DNA of 64,000 bases from Porpolomopsis calyptriformis (taxonomy: Eukaryota > Basidiomycota > Agaricomycetes > Agaricales > Hygrophoraceae): the NCBI GenBank assembly GCA_951640195.1, contig OX621166.1, positions 1,728,501 through 1,792,500 on the forward strand, written 5' to 3'. This document shows, one piece after another, positions 1 through 12,894 of the stretch. A program made the position numbers and the translations under genes. A model generated the notes under the pieces. That model was given only the letters and a program-made list of their open reading frames with translations. It was not told the origin of the DNA and did not search any database. The first letter of the stretch is position 1, and the number at the start of each line of letters is the position of its first letter.

Positions 1-239
1 TCTCTGTTGAAGCTCGAGTGGCAGCAATGAGGTTCTCCGCCAAATTCAAGAGGCGACGACATCAAAAGGGGGCAACACTTTTAGGATTATATGTTCATAT
101 TGTGATGAAGGTGTGTATATCCTACCCCTACTTGGCCCAAGGCCCCATAATGTTTTCCTTGTTCACTCCATATTTTCTGCCAGTTTGCCTGCAATAAATC
201 TGGCGAAGCCTTTTGAAGTAAATGTTTGATGCATTTTGA

Positions 240-1310
240 ACCAACTCCTGGCTGAATCCAGCATTCACAACTGCCTGTAAGTATCAGTCATCCCTCAGCT
301 GTGTAAACTGAAAGAAGGCGTTGGGTTGACTCACCAGTACAGTACAGACCGCGACTACAAGGGCTTCAACAAACTCATGATTGTCAGCATGTGCTGCCAA
401 TTTATTCCAATTTGGACTGTATAACTTCTTCCCATCTTTACTAACCCATTCAGTATCCCCAACCTTCAAGATATCAGGTAGGATGATTGATGTTCCTCGC
501 TTTCATTGCCGGTTCTTATTTTCTGTGTGCAGGATAGGTTGGAGATCCGCCCCAACCAGGAGGAGCACTTCATCCTTTACGATGGTCTATAGGGTGCCAT
601 GTATATTAGCAAGTGACTTTGCCGATTGGATAACTTGACAAACACTAAGTGAGCAGCTGTCTTTAGAGTAGGGCCTGAGGGCCTGTCGGCTCAGAGCTGC
701 TCGTTTCTGTACAGCTGGCAATATGGGCTTGACATCCACGTCAAGTTGCCTGGCCACCTTGGGGTTCTCATTGCGGATCGATAATCACCCATTTCTGCTT
801 CCCTGGAAAGCGCCAACCCCAAAATCTATTTCGGCAGTTGCTGGTGTGGTGAGAAACTCCCCAAATGCATTCGTATGGCTCTGTCAGATGACGTGAGTCT
901 TATTCAGGTATGTCCCCAGAAGATTACCTTTATGTCGACCTTAAAGTTATCAGGAACACCTTGATCAAAGGGCTCAACGTATTGCTTGATGTCTTGATGG
1001 CCTAGTCCGCCATTATGGATTGGGACAATACCTTGATTGAGTGGGGCTGGATCAAACACGGCTAACCACTTATCAGTCGAATTCTAAGGTTGATGGTAAG
1101 GTTAGTTGTTGTCTAGAATGAATTAGTACTGATGAAGAGTTCATTCTGTGGGCTTGCAGAAGCACTCATATCATTGGCAACATCTAGGTAGGTGCTGTCG
1201 ATGCCATTACTGAATGCAAATGATTGCAGGATCCAAAGCCCATCGTCATCGAAGAAGTTATTGCTTGTATAGATGATCTGCCTCATACTTGAGTGATCTA
1301 TCGACATGCA
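240..1310 (-). pseudogene. Remnant of an unidentified multi-exon gene
   Basis: On the minus strand several stretches read as plausible exons separated by GT..AG introns. One begins near 1307 and contains NNFFDDDGLWILQSF. A second (about 1085-920) contains FDPAPLNQGIVPIHNGG. A third (about 890-640) contains ENPKVARQLDVDVKPILP. A fourth (about 475-290) contains KVGDTEWVSKDGKKLY. At least one in-frame TGA interrupts the third stretch. I do not recognise the family. The mix of good exon-like reading and a stop suggests a decayed gene, perhaps mobile-element cargo like its DUF6698 neighbour. Exon borders are approximate. Confidence 0.35.
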
Positions 1311-1931
1311 GGAGGGATAACACAGGGTTGTGGGTATTCATGGTGAGGTACCGTTGTTTTAAATCTCTCAAGATCAGTGAATTTGGCCATTGTTTTTTTT
1401 TCAGGGGTGATTATGTTAATTGCGCCGCGCTAGCCTGTCAAAAAAAAAAAATGGAGTTGCATAATTTCTCTGTCATTTACAGGCTATACATCCATTACTG
1501 TTGTGGGATCAATATCACAATGGTCTAGTCCAAACGGGTGCGATCGCGTGTGTGTCATATTAAACAACGCCCTCCGCCTACGTGAGTACCCCAAGGTTAC
1601 TAATTTTTCCTTTAAATTTCGGCCTCCTGGGCATTAGGGAAAATCTCCTTGCTGAGTAGTTACCCGCCAAATGCGAATGCAAGTTACACAAAGCTGATGA
1701 GTACACGACGGCATTGTTATTATTTGTATACCTTGTATACCGCCGTCAGTTATTTGTACCATGAATTCTTGTCAATAATTCATTATCTCAATTCCTATCG
1801 ATAATTCATTGTCTGAATTCCTCAGTGACTGCGCTCAAACCCTGTATAACAGCTCTATCTGCATTTCTGAGGTGAGGGACACTTTCATGTTTGCTTTCTT
1901 TCTTAACCTCTCTAACACTCTTCGAGTTGCG
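1311..1931. other. Non-coding stretch, nothing recognised
   Basis: AT-rich DNA with a run of A around 1441-1451 and no convincing exon. It may hold the promoter of the DUF6698 gene that follows, but I see no clear element. Confidence 0.4.
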
Positions 1932-3431
1932 ATGTTGCCCTCTGCCGAAGCTATTCAAGTCCTCAAGCATCACTGTGAGTTTCTCGAAGAACAGCTGATA
2001 GCTGCCAATGAACCAAAGCCCAAGAGGTTTGTGTTATTACTACCATATTGCGAAATGGATTTTAACAGTCGTGTAAGTGTTGTTCAAGCTCAAATTTATG
2101 CAGGTCATCCTATTCATCAACTTGTAAGTCTCTTTGACACCATCTCGGATCTTGTCGACGAAAACGACCACTGTTTGATCCTGGAATTGGAAGATGAGGG
2201 CAGCATGGATGATTGTATACCTGTGCCTACCACCGAGTATGTATCATCTTACCTTTGACTGCTCACGCGATTTTCACTCCTTTGATAGCCAAGAACATCT
2301 CTTAAAGGGGTATCAAGAACTCCTTCTGTATGTACCACTGCTCAATCAGATGCCCATGGACACCAGTGGTGAGGACTTGGCTTTTCTCTACAAAAATGTA
2401 TCTCCTCATTTATTTCACATACCAACTTACTCATTTCCACCAGCTCAGCAAAGGATCTGATATGGCACGGGGTGATGATACTGCGAGTTTGAAACTGGCG
2501 ATCATTGAATGGGTCCACGACTTATATGGTGCATCCAATCAGCCACTCCAGTCCAAATCCAAAGTGGGTCATGGTCTAGACTATGACCAGTGTAGAATAC
2601 TGTTGTGCCCTATTGAATTTGATTGGGATGATCTCAGGTGCGAACAGCCCTACATTCCACAAGCTTTACTTAAGAGTTATTTAGCATCCGCGCCAAAATC
2701 CGCAATGGTCACCTGGATCATATTGTCACTGCTCACTCCTGGCCGATTTTCCTTTATTCTGACTTCAAGGCTCACCAGGACAATGTGGAAAGGGGTCTCT
2801 TGCAGAGCCCACTGCTCATAAAGGTGCCATTTTGAATCGTCATCTTTTCTAATTATTGACCTTGTGCTCAGGCATATAAACATATATTCACATCGCCAAC
2901 CTCTGTTGTTGAGAGTGAGCCAGCTATCTGTCCAGCTCGCTCTACCTCTAAGAGATGCAGGGTGGTGTACACAACCACTAAGAGGTCACCAGTTGCTACC
3001 CTCATCAACCTGCGTGAGGTTACCCCAAGGTCCATCGCATACATTGCAGTCCAGGTACGTTCTGCTTTCTCTAGTCAGTCACTGTATTAATGACACTATC
3101 TTTATCTCAGATACGCTTTGCGCTCTCTAGTTTGAACTCATGGAACAAGACTGACATGGAATTTAGTCATCGGGATTTCTACAACAACATTGTCAACTAT
3201 TTCGAAGTGACACCTGGGCCTCTTGCTCAGAAAAACTCAGCCGAACTTCTTGAGTGGTGGAACATGTTTGTCTTACCTTCGGATAGTCTGTTGCTCTTAC
3301 TGATACTTTCTTATAGGCAAATCTTCCAAAGGCGCAACCGGAAGTCAATGTTAGTGAATCCCGGTCCCAACTCTTTGGTGGCGAGGTTGATGGCACAGCG
3401 TGTAGCAAAGGAGATGGGTGCTGATGTGTAG
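1932..3431 (+). CDS. DUF6698-family protein, multi-exon
   Basis: Spliced reading gives a protein matching the Agaricomycete DUF6698 family, a family of unknown function that is often amplified near transposons. Likely exons are 1932-2236, 2289-2397, 2444-2637, 2685-2823, 2872-3054, 3111-3265 and 3317-3431, all with GT..AG borders. Family hallmarks seen in order are the GEDLAFLYKNLSKGSDMARGD region, DDTASLKLAIIEW, CRILLCPIEFDWDD, VRAKIR-type IRAKIRNGHLD, AYKHIFTSPTS, VTPRSIAYIAVQIRFALSS, FYNNIVNYFE and ELLEWWN, ending at a TAG. The 5' end is the weak point: the ATG at 1932 is the best candidate, but further small introns between 2020 and 2120 or an upstream exon are possible. No internal stop is needed in this model, so it may be functional, unlike most repeats around it. 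Confidence 0.7.
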
Positions 3432-4328
3432 ACTAACTTTGGATGTATTTTATGTCCTAATATAAATTTAATCTGTTTCGGCATCTCGTCCAGCGGCTGT
3501 GGGGTGACTGAACACCCTCATGCCTTGCCCAGAGTAAATATAATACGACTGGTTTCCCAGATTACTAATAGTCTAGTAAAGTTGGGAATTCAAATATGTT
3601 CTGCTCAATCATTACAGTCGATTTCAAGACTGTTCCGAGCTTGCACCAGCGGACAATTCATACAGGCATTGTATAGCATGCTATTGTACCCGCATCTTTA
3701 TTCGCTTTGGCAACGGTTTCATACCTTGCGCCGCTATAGATCTAATCCTCTTTTTGGGAAAGGTACCAATATTTCTGCTATACTCGCATCTTTTCATAAT
3801 CTCCCAATGCAATCAATCTTTCTAATCTTTTACACCGCATTTAAGTCATTGGCAACACCGAAGACTTTTGTATTTCATTACATATCTCTGTTCCTTTTCC
3901 CAATGCGAATGATCTATCTAATCTTTTAGAATGCTCTAGTGTCATTGGGAAGTATACCTGAGTATGTATCATTTACAAAGCATCCCAAATATTGCAGTAA
4001 TTCCCAAAGCTGACCAAAATTTCTTCAATTCCTTTGTTTCTTGCGTTTTGCCAATGTGGCATACCTATTTATTCCTTTACATTCTCCATGTTAAATATTT
4101 CAGTCTTTCTGCATTTTATAAGCTTTCTAAATGCTATATAATAGTTTAGCAACATTGAGATGTTTCGCTGATGATTGTCTTACCTCTAACCACGTGCCGT
4201 TCACCTTATAATCGTACGATTACAAACTGTAGCTACTAGTTTTGCAACAACTTGAATACATTTCTGACAGTTTGCAAAACTCCCTCCCCAACAGTCCTAG
4301 CCCAACACCCTGGACCCTCTGTACCTCG
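3432..4328. other. AT-rich intergenic stretch
   Basis: No gene seen. A degenerate short direct repeat (unit around TCTAATCTTTT...GTCATTGG) occurs at about 3795-3852 and 3898-3950. Otherwise nothing recognised. Confidence 0.4.
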
Positions 4329-4556
4329 ATGGCATCTGACATTGACCACTTCCTCTCAGAAGTAGCCTCCCACATATCAGAGACTAACAACAAATTCTCC
4401 TCACTTGAATCCAACCTCACTCTCCTAAATGACAGAATGGCCCAACTCCAAGCCCTCAACCTCACACAAACCCTCAGCAGCCTATCCCAAGCTGTTCAAA
4501 CCTTGCAAACTCATCTGACCCACTCGAATATCAACCCCCCTGTTATGATTCAGTAG
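4329..4556 (+). CDS. Short coiled-coil ORF next to an LTR
   Basis: An ATG-started 75-residue ORF rich in Leu, Ser, Gln and Asn with heptad-like spacing (SSLESNLTLLNDRMAQLQAL, then SLSQAVQTLQTHL). It ends inside the start of the LTR at 4541. Such leucine-rich N-terminal segments occur in Gag of fungal gypsy elements, so this may be the truncated start of a plus-strand element. No conserved domain is seen. Chance coding in repeat DNA is possible. Confidence 0.3.
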   Translation: MASDIDHFLSEVASHISETNNKFSSLESNLTLLNDRMAQLQALNLTQTLSSLSQAVQTLQTHLTHSNINPPVMIQ

Positions 4557-4908
4557 TTGAAGGTTTTACTTCTTGTGTTGGAGGGGCTGATAAGGAATAG
4601 AGATTCAACTAAAGAGTGGGGGAGCTAACTAGGAATCAAACTTAACCTACTGACTAGAGGTTAGGCTTTATATACTAACTACCTGAGTTACCATGAGTCA
4701 GTCATAAGGACAATTACAAAGCAGAATCTGGAATGTGACTAGTGAAGAGTCATGAGAAGAATAAAGGAAACAGAATGTGACTTGTCAAGAGCCAGAAAGG
4801 AAATACATGTGACTAGTCTCTATATATAAAATAGTAAGATGGAAGGATAAACGGAAGTGAGACTAATCAAGTATGACTAAAAGAAAAAGGAAAAAAGTAT
4901 CTGTGACA
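4541..4908 (-). repeat. LTR (family 1), 3' LTR of the minus-strand gypsy fragment
   Basis: Begins TGTTATGATT and ends CTGTGACA. It closely resembles 27830-28198 and, more distantly, 28223-28852 and 48226-48584; all share the GTTTTACTTC block near the left end and a TTTATATACTAACT-like block. The borders are supported by the 48226 copy, which is flanked by a 5-bp target duplication. It lies just after the 3' end of the gypsy coding remnant at 4990-6684, as expected for its 3' LTR. Confidence 0.65.
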
Positions 4909-6684
4909 TACACCCACACTAAAAGGAATTTCATCCCAAAATTTGAGGCAGCATTTGAGAGTGTTGATGGGTGTAGAGGAGGGGAAGGACTAAGATAAGT
5001 CCTTGTTGGGAAGGGTGGTTGATAGGGAAATAATGTTGGCTATGGAAGTATTGTTGTCATCGGGGATGGTGATGGGGTTCAACGATGAACCAGGGGGAAT
5101 AATGAGTGGACCTGGGAAAACAGGGGGAGTGGGGGAATCAGGATGGGGAAGTACCTTTGTGATTTCCTCATGTTTTGCCTCCCAGTACTTGGCCTGTTCT
5201 TGCGAATGCTTGCTCATTCTCTTCTCCTGATCTAAATCCAAACATTGATTGTACAATTCTTCATTCAGTCTTGCGATTTCAGTTTTGTAGTAATCAACTT
5301 CTTTCTTCAATGACTTGATGATCTGCTCAGGTGGGATAGGTAGTGCAATGATTTCCTCAGGCCACATGGTGAGGGCTCAGTTTCATGCGCGACAATCATG
5401 TTGCCAGAGTTGTCCAGCGAGCTCAGCTTCACCATAGGTGGACGAGGTGGAAGCGAGTGGAGGGGGAGCGCAACGAGGGGGTTGTCCTCCAGTGGATATG
5501 TGAGAGGTGCAAGGTGGATGACCACCAGTAGACTTGCGAGTGGTTTGGTGAGAGTATTCGGTGGGCATAGCAATGTCGATTCTAAGGGGAAGGATGGAGA
5601 CGAAAGAGATTATAAAGACCAGTCAGAGTTTGGAAAGGGTGATGAAAGTGAAAATATAAAAGAGGGGAGTTGATACTGTGAAAGAGTGATTAAGTCGCTA
5701 TTTGAATTGATTGTTCGTATTCTAGAATTTGTTCTTTCACATGGAGGTTCTTCTTCAGTTCCCAAGTTGCTTCCTCAATGGGATAGCTGACCCATTTGAC
5801 TAAATATGTGCAACATCAAGTAGACCCATGATGTTGAAGGATTTGTTCAACCTCATATTCTTCTTTCTCTTGAATGATATCCGGAGGTGGGCGGAGATTA
5901 TCATCCACTTCTTCTGGATGGAGATCAGAGTTGATATTAGTGGGTCTCAGGAGTGAAACATGAAAGACGTTGTGTATTTTCCAGGAGATGGGAAGAGCCA
6001 GGCAATAAGAGACTTTTCCAATTCTTTCTAGAATTTTGAAAGGTCCAGTGCATCAGACATTGAGTTTAAGGGTTGGATGACCTGTTTTTAAGTTATAGGT
6101 ATCAAGATAAACAAATTGACCTATTTGGAGTTGGGTATCTTTCCATTTGCAATCTGCGAAGCATTTCATGGTTTCAGCCATTGCTTCTAGAGCTTTTGAG
6201 GCTTCCTCACAGGCTTCTGTGAGATGATTGTGAAAGGCATCTGCTGCAGGGTTAGAGGTGGAAGTTGCAGGGATGGACAGGATGAAAGGATATTGACCAG
6301 TATCGAGATAAAAGGGAGTGTGTTTCATCGAGGAGTGTTGTTGGTTGTTATACGCGAATTCAGCTGGAGACAGCCAATTGGACCAATCATCTTGCATAAA
6401 GTTGGTATATAAACGAAGGTATTATTTGAGTTCCTGATTGGTACATTCCATTTGACCATTGGTTTAGGGGTGATAAGTGGTGGATAAACTGGAGATAATT
6501 CCCAAATGAGTGTTGAGAGCTTTCGTGAATTTAGAAGCAAATTGAGTTCCTCAATTGGTTATGATTTTCTTTGGCCAACCATGGTGTTTCCATATGTTGT
6601 CCCTAAAGAGTTTTGCAACTCCTTCTGCTGAAATGTTTGAGGTTGTTGGAATAAAGTGAGCACATTTAGTAAAATGATTGACAT
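4909..6684 (-). mobile_element. Ty3/gypsy chromovirus 3' part: integrase, chromodomain and extra ORF (decayed)
   Basis: Read on the minus strand from 6684 down: the integrase core and its C-terminal side (FTKALNTHLGI..., then WSNWLSPAEFAYNNQQHSS), then about 6040-5700 a chromodomain-like part (PISWKIHNVFHVSLLRP, DIIQEKEEYEVEQIL, YLVKWVSYPIEEATWEL). Next, from about 5568 to 4990, comes an additional ORF with a proline-rich start and a coiled-coil middle (IKSLKKEVDYYKTEIARLNE). Frames are broken by stops and shifts. The 5' two thirds (Gag, protease, RT) are absent: at 6684 the element meets a plus-strand copia fragment. The extra ORF between pol and the 3' LTR recurs in other gypsy copies of this window. 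Confidence 0.75.
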
Positions 6685-8960
6685 GTGAGACACAAGTCTA
6701 CTTCCTCATAAAGAAAAGTGAAACTCTTGATGCCTACAAGAAGGATAAGGCAGCCATTAATACTCAACAGAATAGTGCCCAGATCAAATACCTCCAGTGT
6801 GATCAAGGGGGAGAATTCCTGAGTAATGACTTCAATCACCACCTCAGTATGAAAGGGATGAAATGTGAACTTACTGTCCATAACTCTCCTTCACAGGATA
6901 GAGTCTCCAAATGTGGGATGCATACCCATGCTGAACATGCCTATGCCCTCCTTTTTGCATCAGGATTACTGTGATCCCTTTGGGCTGAAGCTATGCACTA
7001 CTGTGTGTGGCTAGAGAACCAGACTGAAACCCAAGCACTAAATGGAAAGACCCTATATGAGATGGTACAAGACCAGAAACCATTTCTGGGTGGGATCCAT
7101 GAGTTTGGAGCTGCCACATATGTGAAAGACTTGCATGCTGGAAAGCTTGATGGATGTGCACAGAAAGGCTGCTTTGTCAAATACAATTCTGAGAGCAAAG
7201 GATTCCAGATTTACTGGCCTGATAAGCAAACTATCAGTATCAAATGGGACGTTGTGTTCAACCCAGAAAACCCACATCTGCTTCAGGATGAAGGTATTAT
7301 CATCCCTAAAGATACCCTGGATGAAGGGGAGAAGAATAAAGTCATCTAGCACTATCCTGATGAACCTAAACAACAACCCCCCAATCCCAAAGATGTTCTG
7401 GAAACTCTGAAAATCCTAGAAATCTGGGGATGAACTCCAGAAATCCTGGAAATCCTAGAATTGGTGCCTACCTTTGGATGTGGAATGTGTACACATCTAC
7501 CCCCAGGATTATACTGGGATATGGCAAAGGGTGTTTATGAACCTGCTGCCCTAGCATATGCTGAGCATTCATCTGTGATCTCAGTCTGGAGAGTGGTGAT
7601 GAACCAGGGGGAGTAATCCCACTCAACTTCAATTCTAATGATGAAACCCTTAACCTGCTTTATGCAATAGCAGGATCCATGGGTTTGGAACTGCACTCAA
7701 TGACTGTACCCCTCAAGGGCCCACATAGAAAGGCATGGGATACTGCTCTGAAATATGAGATAGGTCAACTCCAGAAACTCCAGACTTGGGAGATTGTTAA
7801 CCTACCTCCTGGAAAACCTGTAATCCCATGTTCCAAAGTATTGAAGGAGAAATGGAATGTGGATAATGTTGTGGATATACATTGGGTTTGCATAGTTGCT
7901 GGTGGACACTGCCAAACATATGGTGTGAATTACATGGAAATATTCACATTAGCTGTGAAGATACCATCTGTCTGAGTCATCTGCTCTTTAGCTGCTCAAC
8001 TTGACTGGGAAATCCACTAGGTAGATATCAAGAGTGCTTACCTCAATGCCCCACTGAAGGAGGAGGTCTCTATGTGGCCTCCAAAAGGAGTTCTGAAACC
8101 TGGAGAGGAAGAGAAGGTCTGCCATCTGCTGAAAGCGATGTATGGATTAAAACAGGCTGGGCACAAATAGTATGAAACACTTTCTGCAGTGTTCTACAAG
8201 CTTGGATATCAATGATCAAGTGTGGACCACTCCATATTCTTCAAATGCAATGCCCACAAATCCATTATTGTTACCATAGCCACAGATAACATAGCTATTG
8301 CCAGGTCATCTATTTGAGCTGTAAATGGATTCAAACAAGGGCTTTGGACCCACTTCAAGATTGTGGATATGGGAGATATCTACTGGTTCCTAGGATTCGA
8401 GATAAGAAGGGACAGAGCAATGAGGACCATCTCTATCAACCAATGAGCCTATATAGAGGCAATAGCAACAAGGTTCAGAGTATCAGATACCAAACCTGTA
8501 AATCTCCTGGCTCTGCCTGGTCAGATGCTATCTGGAGATCAATCACCTGCTACACTACATCAGATAAGTGAGATGCAGGATGTACCTTATGCTGAGGCTA
8601 TAGGTTATGTCCTCTGGCTAGTTATGATATCCTGGCCAGATGTGATATTTCAAGTTAGGCAACTTGCCCAAATCATTAAAAACCCAGGAATGGTGCACTG
8701 GGAGGCCTTAAAATGCCTCATTATATACCTCAACTCAATGAAGGACCTATGGCTGGTCTTGGGTGGGGGTGAATAGTCAGACCCAGTGATATATACTGAT
8801 GCCGACTGGGGATCCCAGTTGGATAGACACTTGATATCCAGATATGTGATGCAGATAGGAGAAGGGACTGTTACATGGAGCTTGAAGAAGCAGCCTATTG
8901 TGGCCCTCTCAAGTACAGAATCCAAGTACATTGGGCAAACCCATGCCCTAGAGTAATAAT
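6685..8960 (+). mobile_element. Decayed Ty1/copia retrotransposon (integrase to RNase H)
   Basis: Translation across several frames gives the copia Pol order. The integrase core comes first (IKYLQCDQGGEFLSNDF, then SPSQDRVSKCGMHTHAEHA), followed by the copia-specific segment KDLHAGKLDGCAQKGCFV and WPDKQTISIKWDVVFNPE. The RT follows (QLQKLQTWEIVNLPPGK, DIKSAYLNAPLKEEV, LLKAMYGLKQAGHK) and then RNase H (IYTDADWGSQLDRH, VALSSTESKYIGQTHAL). At least six in-frame stops (near 6972, 7972, 8020, 8168, 8215 and 8775) interrupt it. Gag, protease and the first part of integrase are missing; it abuts an oppositely oriented gypsy fragment. Not functional. Confidence 0.85.
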
Positions 8961-8976
8961 GATACAACCTAATTCT

Positions 8977-9730
8977 TTTATATTGAAGAACACAAAGGGA
9001 ACCCCAAAAGGAGCCTCCTCAGCAAAAGAAGGGAAACCTGATACATTAAACAAGATATAGAAACAGCGGCAATCTCATGACTAAGAGAATAATAGAAACA
9101 AGTTATGAGATAACACAGCCCAGACTATAGAAGGCTATGCTCAATAGAATTGAGTCACCAGAACAACATAGCCTTCTGCAGTATGACTAGGAACAATGAT
9201 AAACCTTATTCTGGAGGCTGTGAATAATAGAAAAGAGGATGACTGTGGAGATTGACTCATAATGACTCCAGATTTAGAAATACTATATAAACCCTGAGGG
9301 TAAAGCAGATTATCACTTTGTCCTCCTATGAGATTACTTGTAGTAGCACAAATTCAATAAAGCTTCCTCAGACTTCCTTCTCATCAGAACAAGGAAAGAG
9401 AAATACAAAAGATCTTAGATCAAACAAACTACCCTTTCATGCCTATTATCCCAAAACTCTTATCAGAAGCATGAAACAGTTTTAACCTACAACAGAACTT
9501 CTTTGTAGAACTCAAACTAGCAAGTAAAGGAATTATCACACTTTATGAAGATGTCCCAATCAGAACTTTCTTTCAGATCCTTCTAGACCTATTGAGCTCC
9601 CAAGCCTGCCTTGTGATTGATGAAAAGACTTGCAACTATAGTTGTGACAACACTGATGTTGGTGCTGGGAAGACTGTGGAGGATTTTCTTACAAAGATTG
9701 GCAATATTGAGGCATCCAACATAGTATGTG
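8977..9730 (+). repeat. Repeated promoter/ORF module, copy 1
   Basis: This stretch is clearly homologous to 47786-48820, with the same order of blocks. It starts near CTTTTATAT..ACACAAAGGGA, then shares an internal block with TATGACTAGGAACAATG, then a TATA-box-like ACTATATAAACCCTGAGGG at about 9281-9299, then a coding-like block. That block (about 9485-9715) reads NFFVELKLASKGIITLYEDV, ILLDLLSSQACLVIDEKTCN and continues with GKTVEDFLTKIGNIEA. The protein reading is conserved between the two copies despite nucleotide change, which suggests a real gene of unknown function. An upstream in-frame TGA (near 9472) suggests that this copy is inactive. Confidence 0.55.
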
Positions 9731-11380
9731 TTATTATTGGGATCCTCTTTTCCAAGTGAGTTTAGAACCTATTTTGATGTGAAGAATGATTCTGAAGCAA
9801 CCACAGTAACCATTAACACACCTCATTCTTGATCTGATAGTAATGGTCTATGAATTTATCCTTAATGTATGTTAAAATTGTATCCCACTTGATTCTTGAG
9901 CAGGCTATACTTGGATTTGAGCTTCAACTGCATTTGTGTTGTAAGTAGCGAGACATAAGAGGAGGAAAGGGATGTAGTGTATATCCTGTGAGAAGCTTCA
10001 CAGGATAGTCTTTGTTAAGATACATTAACAAATTTGGCAACATCATGATGAGGAAGGAATGCTTGTTGATGAATACCTGCAAAGTTCATGGATTCAAACA
10101 TGAAGTTTCAAAACATGGAAGACTCACTTTCATACAGTCTGGTATAGTGTAAGTTGCAATGGTGGAAGTTTGGACTTCCTTCATATGTTTGAGACACTTG
10201 AGGATTTGAGTGGTGAGAAGGACTTCTTGTTTAGAGTCAGAAGACTACTCAATAGTAGTCAGCGATTGCAATATTAGAGGTAAGTTGAGCTACCTACCTT
10301 GGCATATTTGTTAAGCAAAATTTTGCCAGTAGGATTGAGCTTCACTTTCCTCACTGCAGTAGGGACAAATTGTGTCAAGTCCTCACCTCACCATTTCTGC
10401 CCACATGCACAGTGTTAAGCTCACAATAGACAACTGAAACCCCAGATACTAAGTGGATAACCAAGGATAGGCTAACCTTGCCCATCTAACTACTCTTATA
10501 TACATGATCATATACCTTATACCCTGATCCAATAACCTAATCAAGAACATGAAGTAGTACTGACTATGCAGTTAAGTGGAGCTAGCTAAGCTATTACCAA
10601 ATAGAGATTACAAGAGAAATAATAAGCACAGGTATGACACAAGATAAAGGAAATGGTGATGCAGACATAACCAAATAGTGTACATCCATGGACCAGGTAA
10701 CCAATCCATGACAGGGATAGCCTAGAATGCAATCATAACATACAGGATAAATCTTGTGTGGGATTTGAATTATCTGGAATTGCCTGGTTCTCTGGTTGGG
10801 ATTATCAAGGTTGAAACTTGAAAAGCAGGAGTCAGCTGATATCATGGTGTTGGGCACATGGAAAGGGTGGTGAACTGGGGGGGGGGGGGAAGACAGTATA
10901 ATATCTGCCATGAGCAATGGTGGACAAGACATAGCAGTGAGACAAGATAATGGTTCAAACTTTTAAAAAAAAAAAAAAGCTAACATTGTGAACTCTGAAT
11001 GTCTGATATATAATCACAAATGCCTACAGTTCATTCAACAGAAGTCAAAGAATGTAAGGAACACAATTTATAATTTTTACTTACAATATGAGATGAAATT
11101 CTGACAGGTTTTCAAGACCATCCTAGTGAAGGCTGGTTTGTTGTATGCATCCCCTGCTCAGAATATTTGAGCTATAAGATTATTGCACAGAGCAGCATTT
11201 CTAAACATAAGAACTCAAATGCACATAAAATGGCCCTGGCCAACCTAACATCAAGTTGCTGATCCAATCCTAATAATAATATCGAGGGCAGCCTCTTACC
11301 CATCACTGTCAAACCTGCAGTTCTATCAATTGCAGATGAGTTCACTCTATCCAACTCTGAGAGTCAGACAAAAGAAGTAC
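9731..11380. other. Repeat-poor AT-rich stretch, nothing recognised
   Basis: No convincing exon or element. It contains a G run (about 10879-10889) and an A run (about 10964-10977). A proline-rich minus-strand ORF at 10594-10932 has no recognisable domain and is probably chance. Confidence 0.4.
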
Positions 11381-11739
11381 ACACCTTGGACATATTTGAT
11401 CAAGTGGCAATATATAATGATATGATTATTGATAATAACAGGCAGGAGATCCTATTTTCAGCTGGTGTTCTGGAAAAAGATGACAGTTGGGAAAGATTGC
11501 AGAGGCAAATCAATGCACTTGAATATAACTGTTCACACCTAGGGTGTGATGAATTTGATTTAGACAATGGGGGTGGAGATTCCACAGTTGCTAGCATGGT
11601 CACTGAACTTCAGGCAATTAGTAAGTCTTCAATACACATTTAGACATTGAGACTTAATGAATTTACTTCAGGCCTTGAGGGCAGTGATGTAGACTTAGAC
11701 AATAATGAAGGGATGCTCAGAGTTGATGATCAAGACTAG
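11381..11739 (+). CDS. 3' end of an unidentified acidic gene
   Basis: An open stretch reads DIFDQVAIYNDMIIDNNRQE, ERLQRQINALEYNC and DEFDLDNGGGDSTVASM. A GTAAGT donor after about 11619 and an acceptor TTACTTCAG near 11670 would join it to an acidic tail ending VDDQD and a TAG at 11737-11739. No ATG starts it, so upstream exons must exist if it is a gene; I could not define them. No family recognised. Confidence 0.3.
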
Positions 11740-11750
11740 GCACCCCATGG

Positions 11751-11837
11751 TGTAGAAGGCATGAGGGATCTGTAAGGAGATCCCTATTGTTCATCCAAGG
11801 GGTGTCGGAACACGTGGAAATAGATTTCAGTAATCAG
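11751..11837 (+). repeat. LTR fragment related to the solo LTR at 43161
   Basis: Starts TGTAGAAGGCATGAGGGATC and runs to CAGTAATCAG. It matches the first 85 or so bases of the 527-bp solo LTR at 43161-43687, including the ATCCAAGGGGT..GAACACGT block. The rest of the LTR is missing. Confidence 0.6.
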
Positions 11838-12894
11838 GAGGGCCCCCAAAGCAGCAAATGCCCAGGAAACACCCAGGTGGGATGCAGCATGGGATAGATT
11901 GGATGATGAGACGGACAGGAGGGAGGCAGAGAACGGCCGAAGATGTCAATTCAATGTGAGAAGTCAGTGAAGCAACTGTGAGTTGGACTGGGCTTTGCAA
12001 CTCCTCTTCCTATGGGGAACCAGATCTGTATAGAACAGAAACTCGAGACAGACTCGTGCATCTAGAATCCGCTTGAAGTGGTATGCTGGTAGGTGTGCTT
12101 TGCGAGGCCTCATGCAAGGGAAGCGCAATGGGGTGTTTCGGTGGTCTGCCTAAGCGTGAACCGTGGTCAAATCGCATCAAATCGATTGGTGACATGCAAC
12201 GTACATCGAAAACTCCCTTGCCAGTATATCTTTCGCAGCTTACCAATATGAGGGCATGGGGCTGCGACCGAGGGAATAAACGAACCGGCTACATGTGAGT
12301 ACACGATTGGGCGGGCTTGGGGCTGAAGTAGAAACAATGGACTCGGCTTGTCCTAAACCGGTCGAGTGGGACAAAATGGGACCAAACCGAACCAGGACAA
12401 CAGTAACGGCATAGTGAGCAGCATGGTGAGCTATGTTTTCGCCGTCCCAGTCGGCATTTCTCGTAACGTTTTGCAGAGCTCACACTGGCCCCAAATAGTA
12501 CGCTCTTCATAGAAGTTGCAGAATCGACGCCAAGAAATGGATGAGGGCCGCAGGAGTTTCGCCATAAATTTATCTTCGCTATAACATAATGTTTTAGGAA
12601 AATTTGCTTTCAGAGTTTTCAGGTGAAAAATACAAGAAATTCACCTTTGCTCACGGATAACGAATCTGCATCGGCTCCCGGTTCTGATTGTTGATTTCAG
12701 GCAATTGCCTGTATTCCCATTTGCTACGACAAGTAGGGCCAGGCCTGTGGGAGATAGAGCGATCTGATCGCAGAACTCTAGATGACAACGAAGTCAGGTC
12801 TGAGCAAAAATGGCGTTCATTCAGGAACCCAGCGCTCGATCCCAACCAAAAAATATCACCAAACCTCGTTAGTATTCGGTAATGGCATGATGGC
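11838..12894. other. Intergenic stretch, nothing recognised
   Basis: No gene seen. Several short ORFs lie on both strands without domains or splice support. Confidence 0.4.

Noticed and set aside
8650..8967. Minus-strand ORF over the copia RNase H
   Set aside because: Antisense to clear RNase H motifs on the plus strand.
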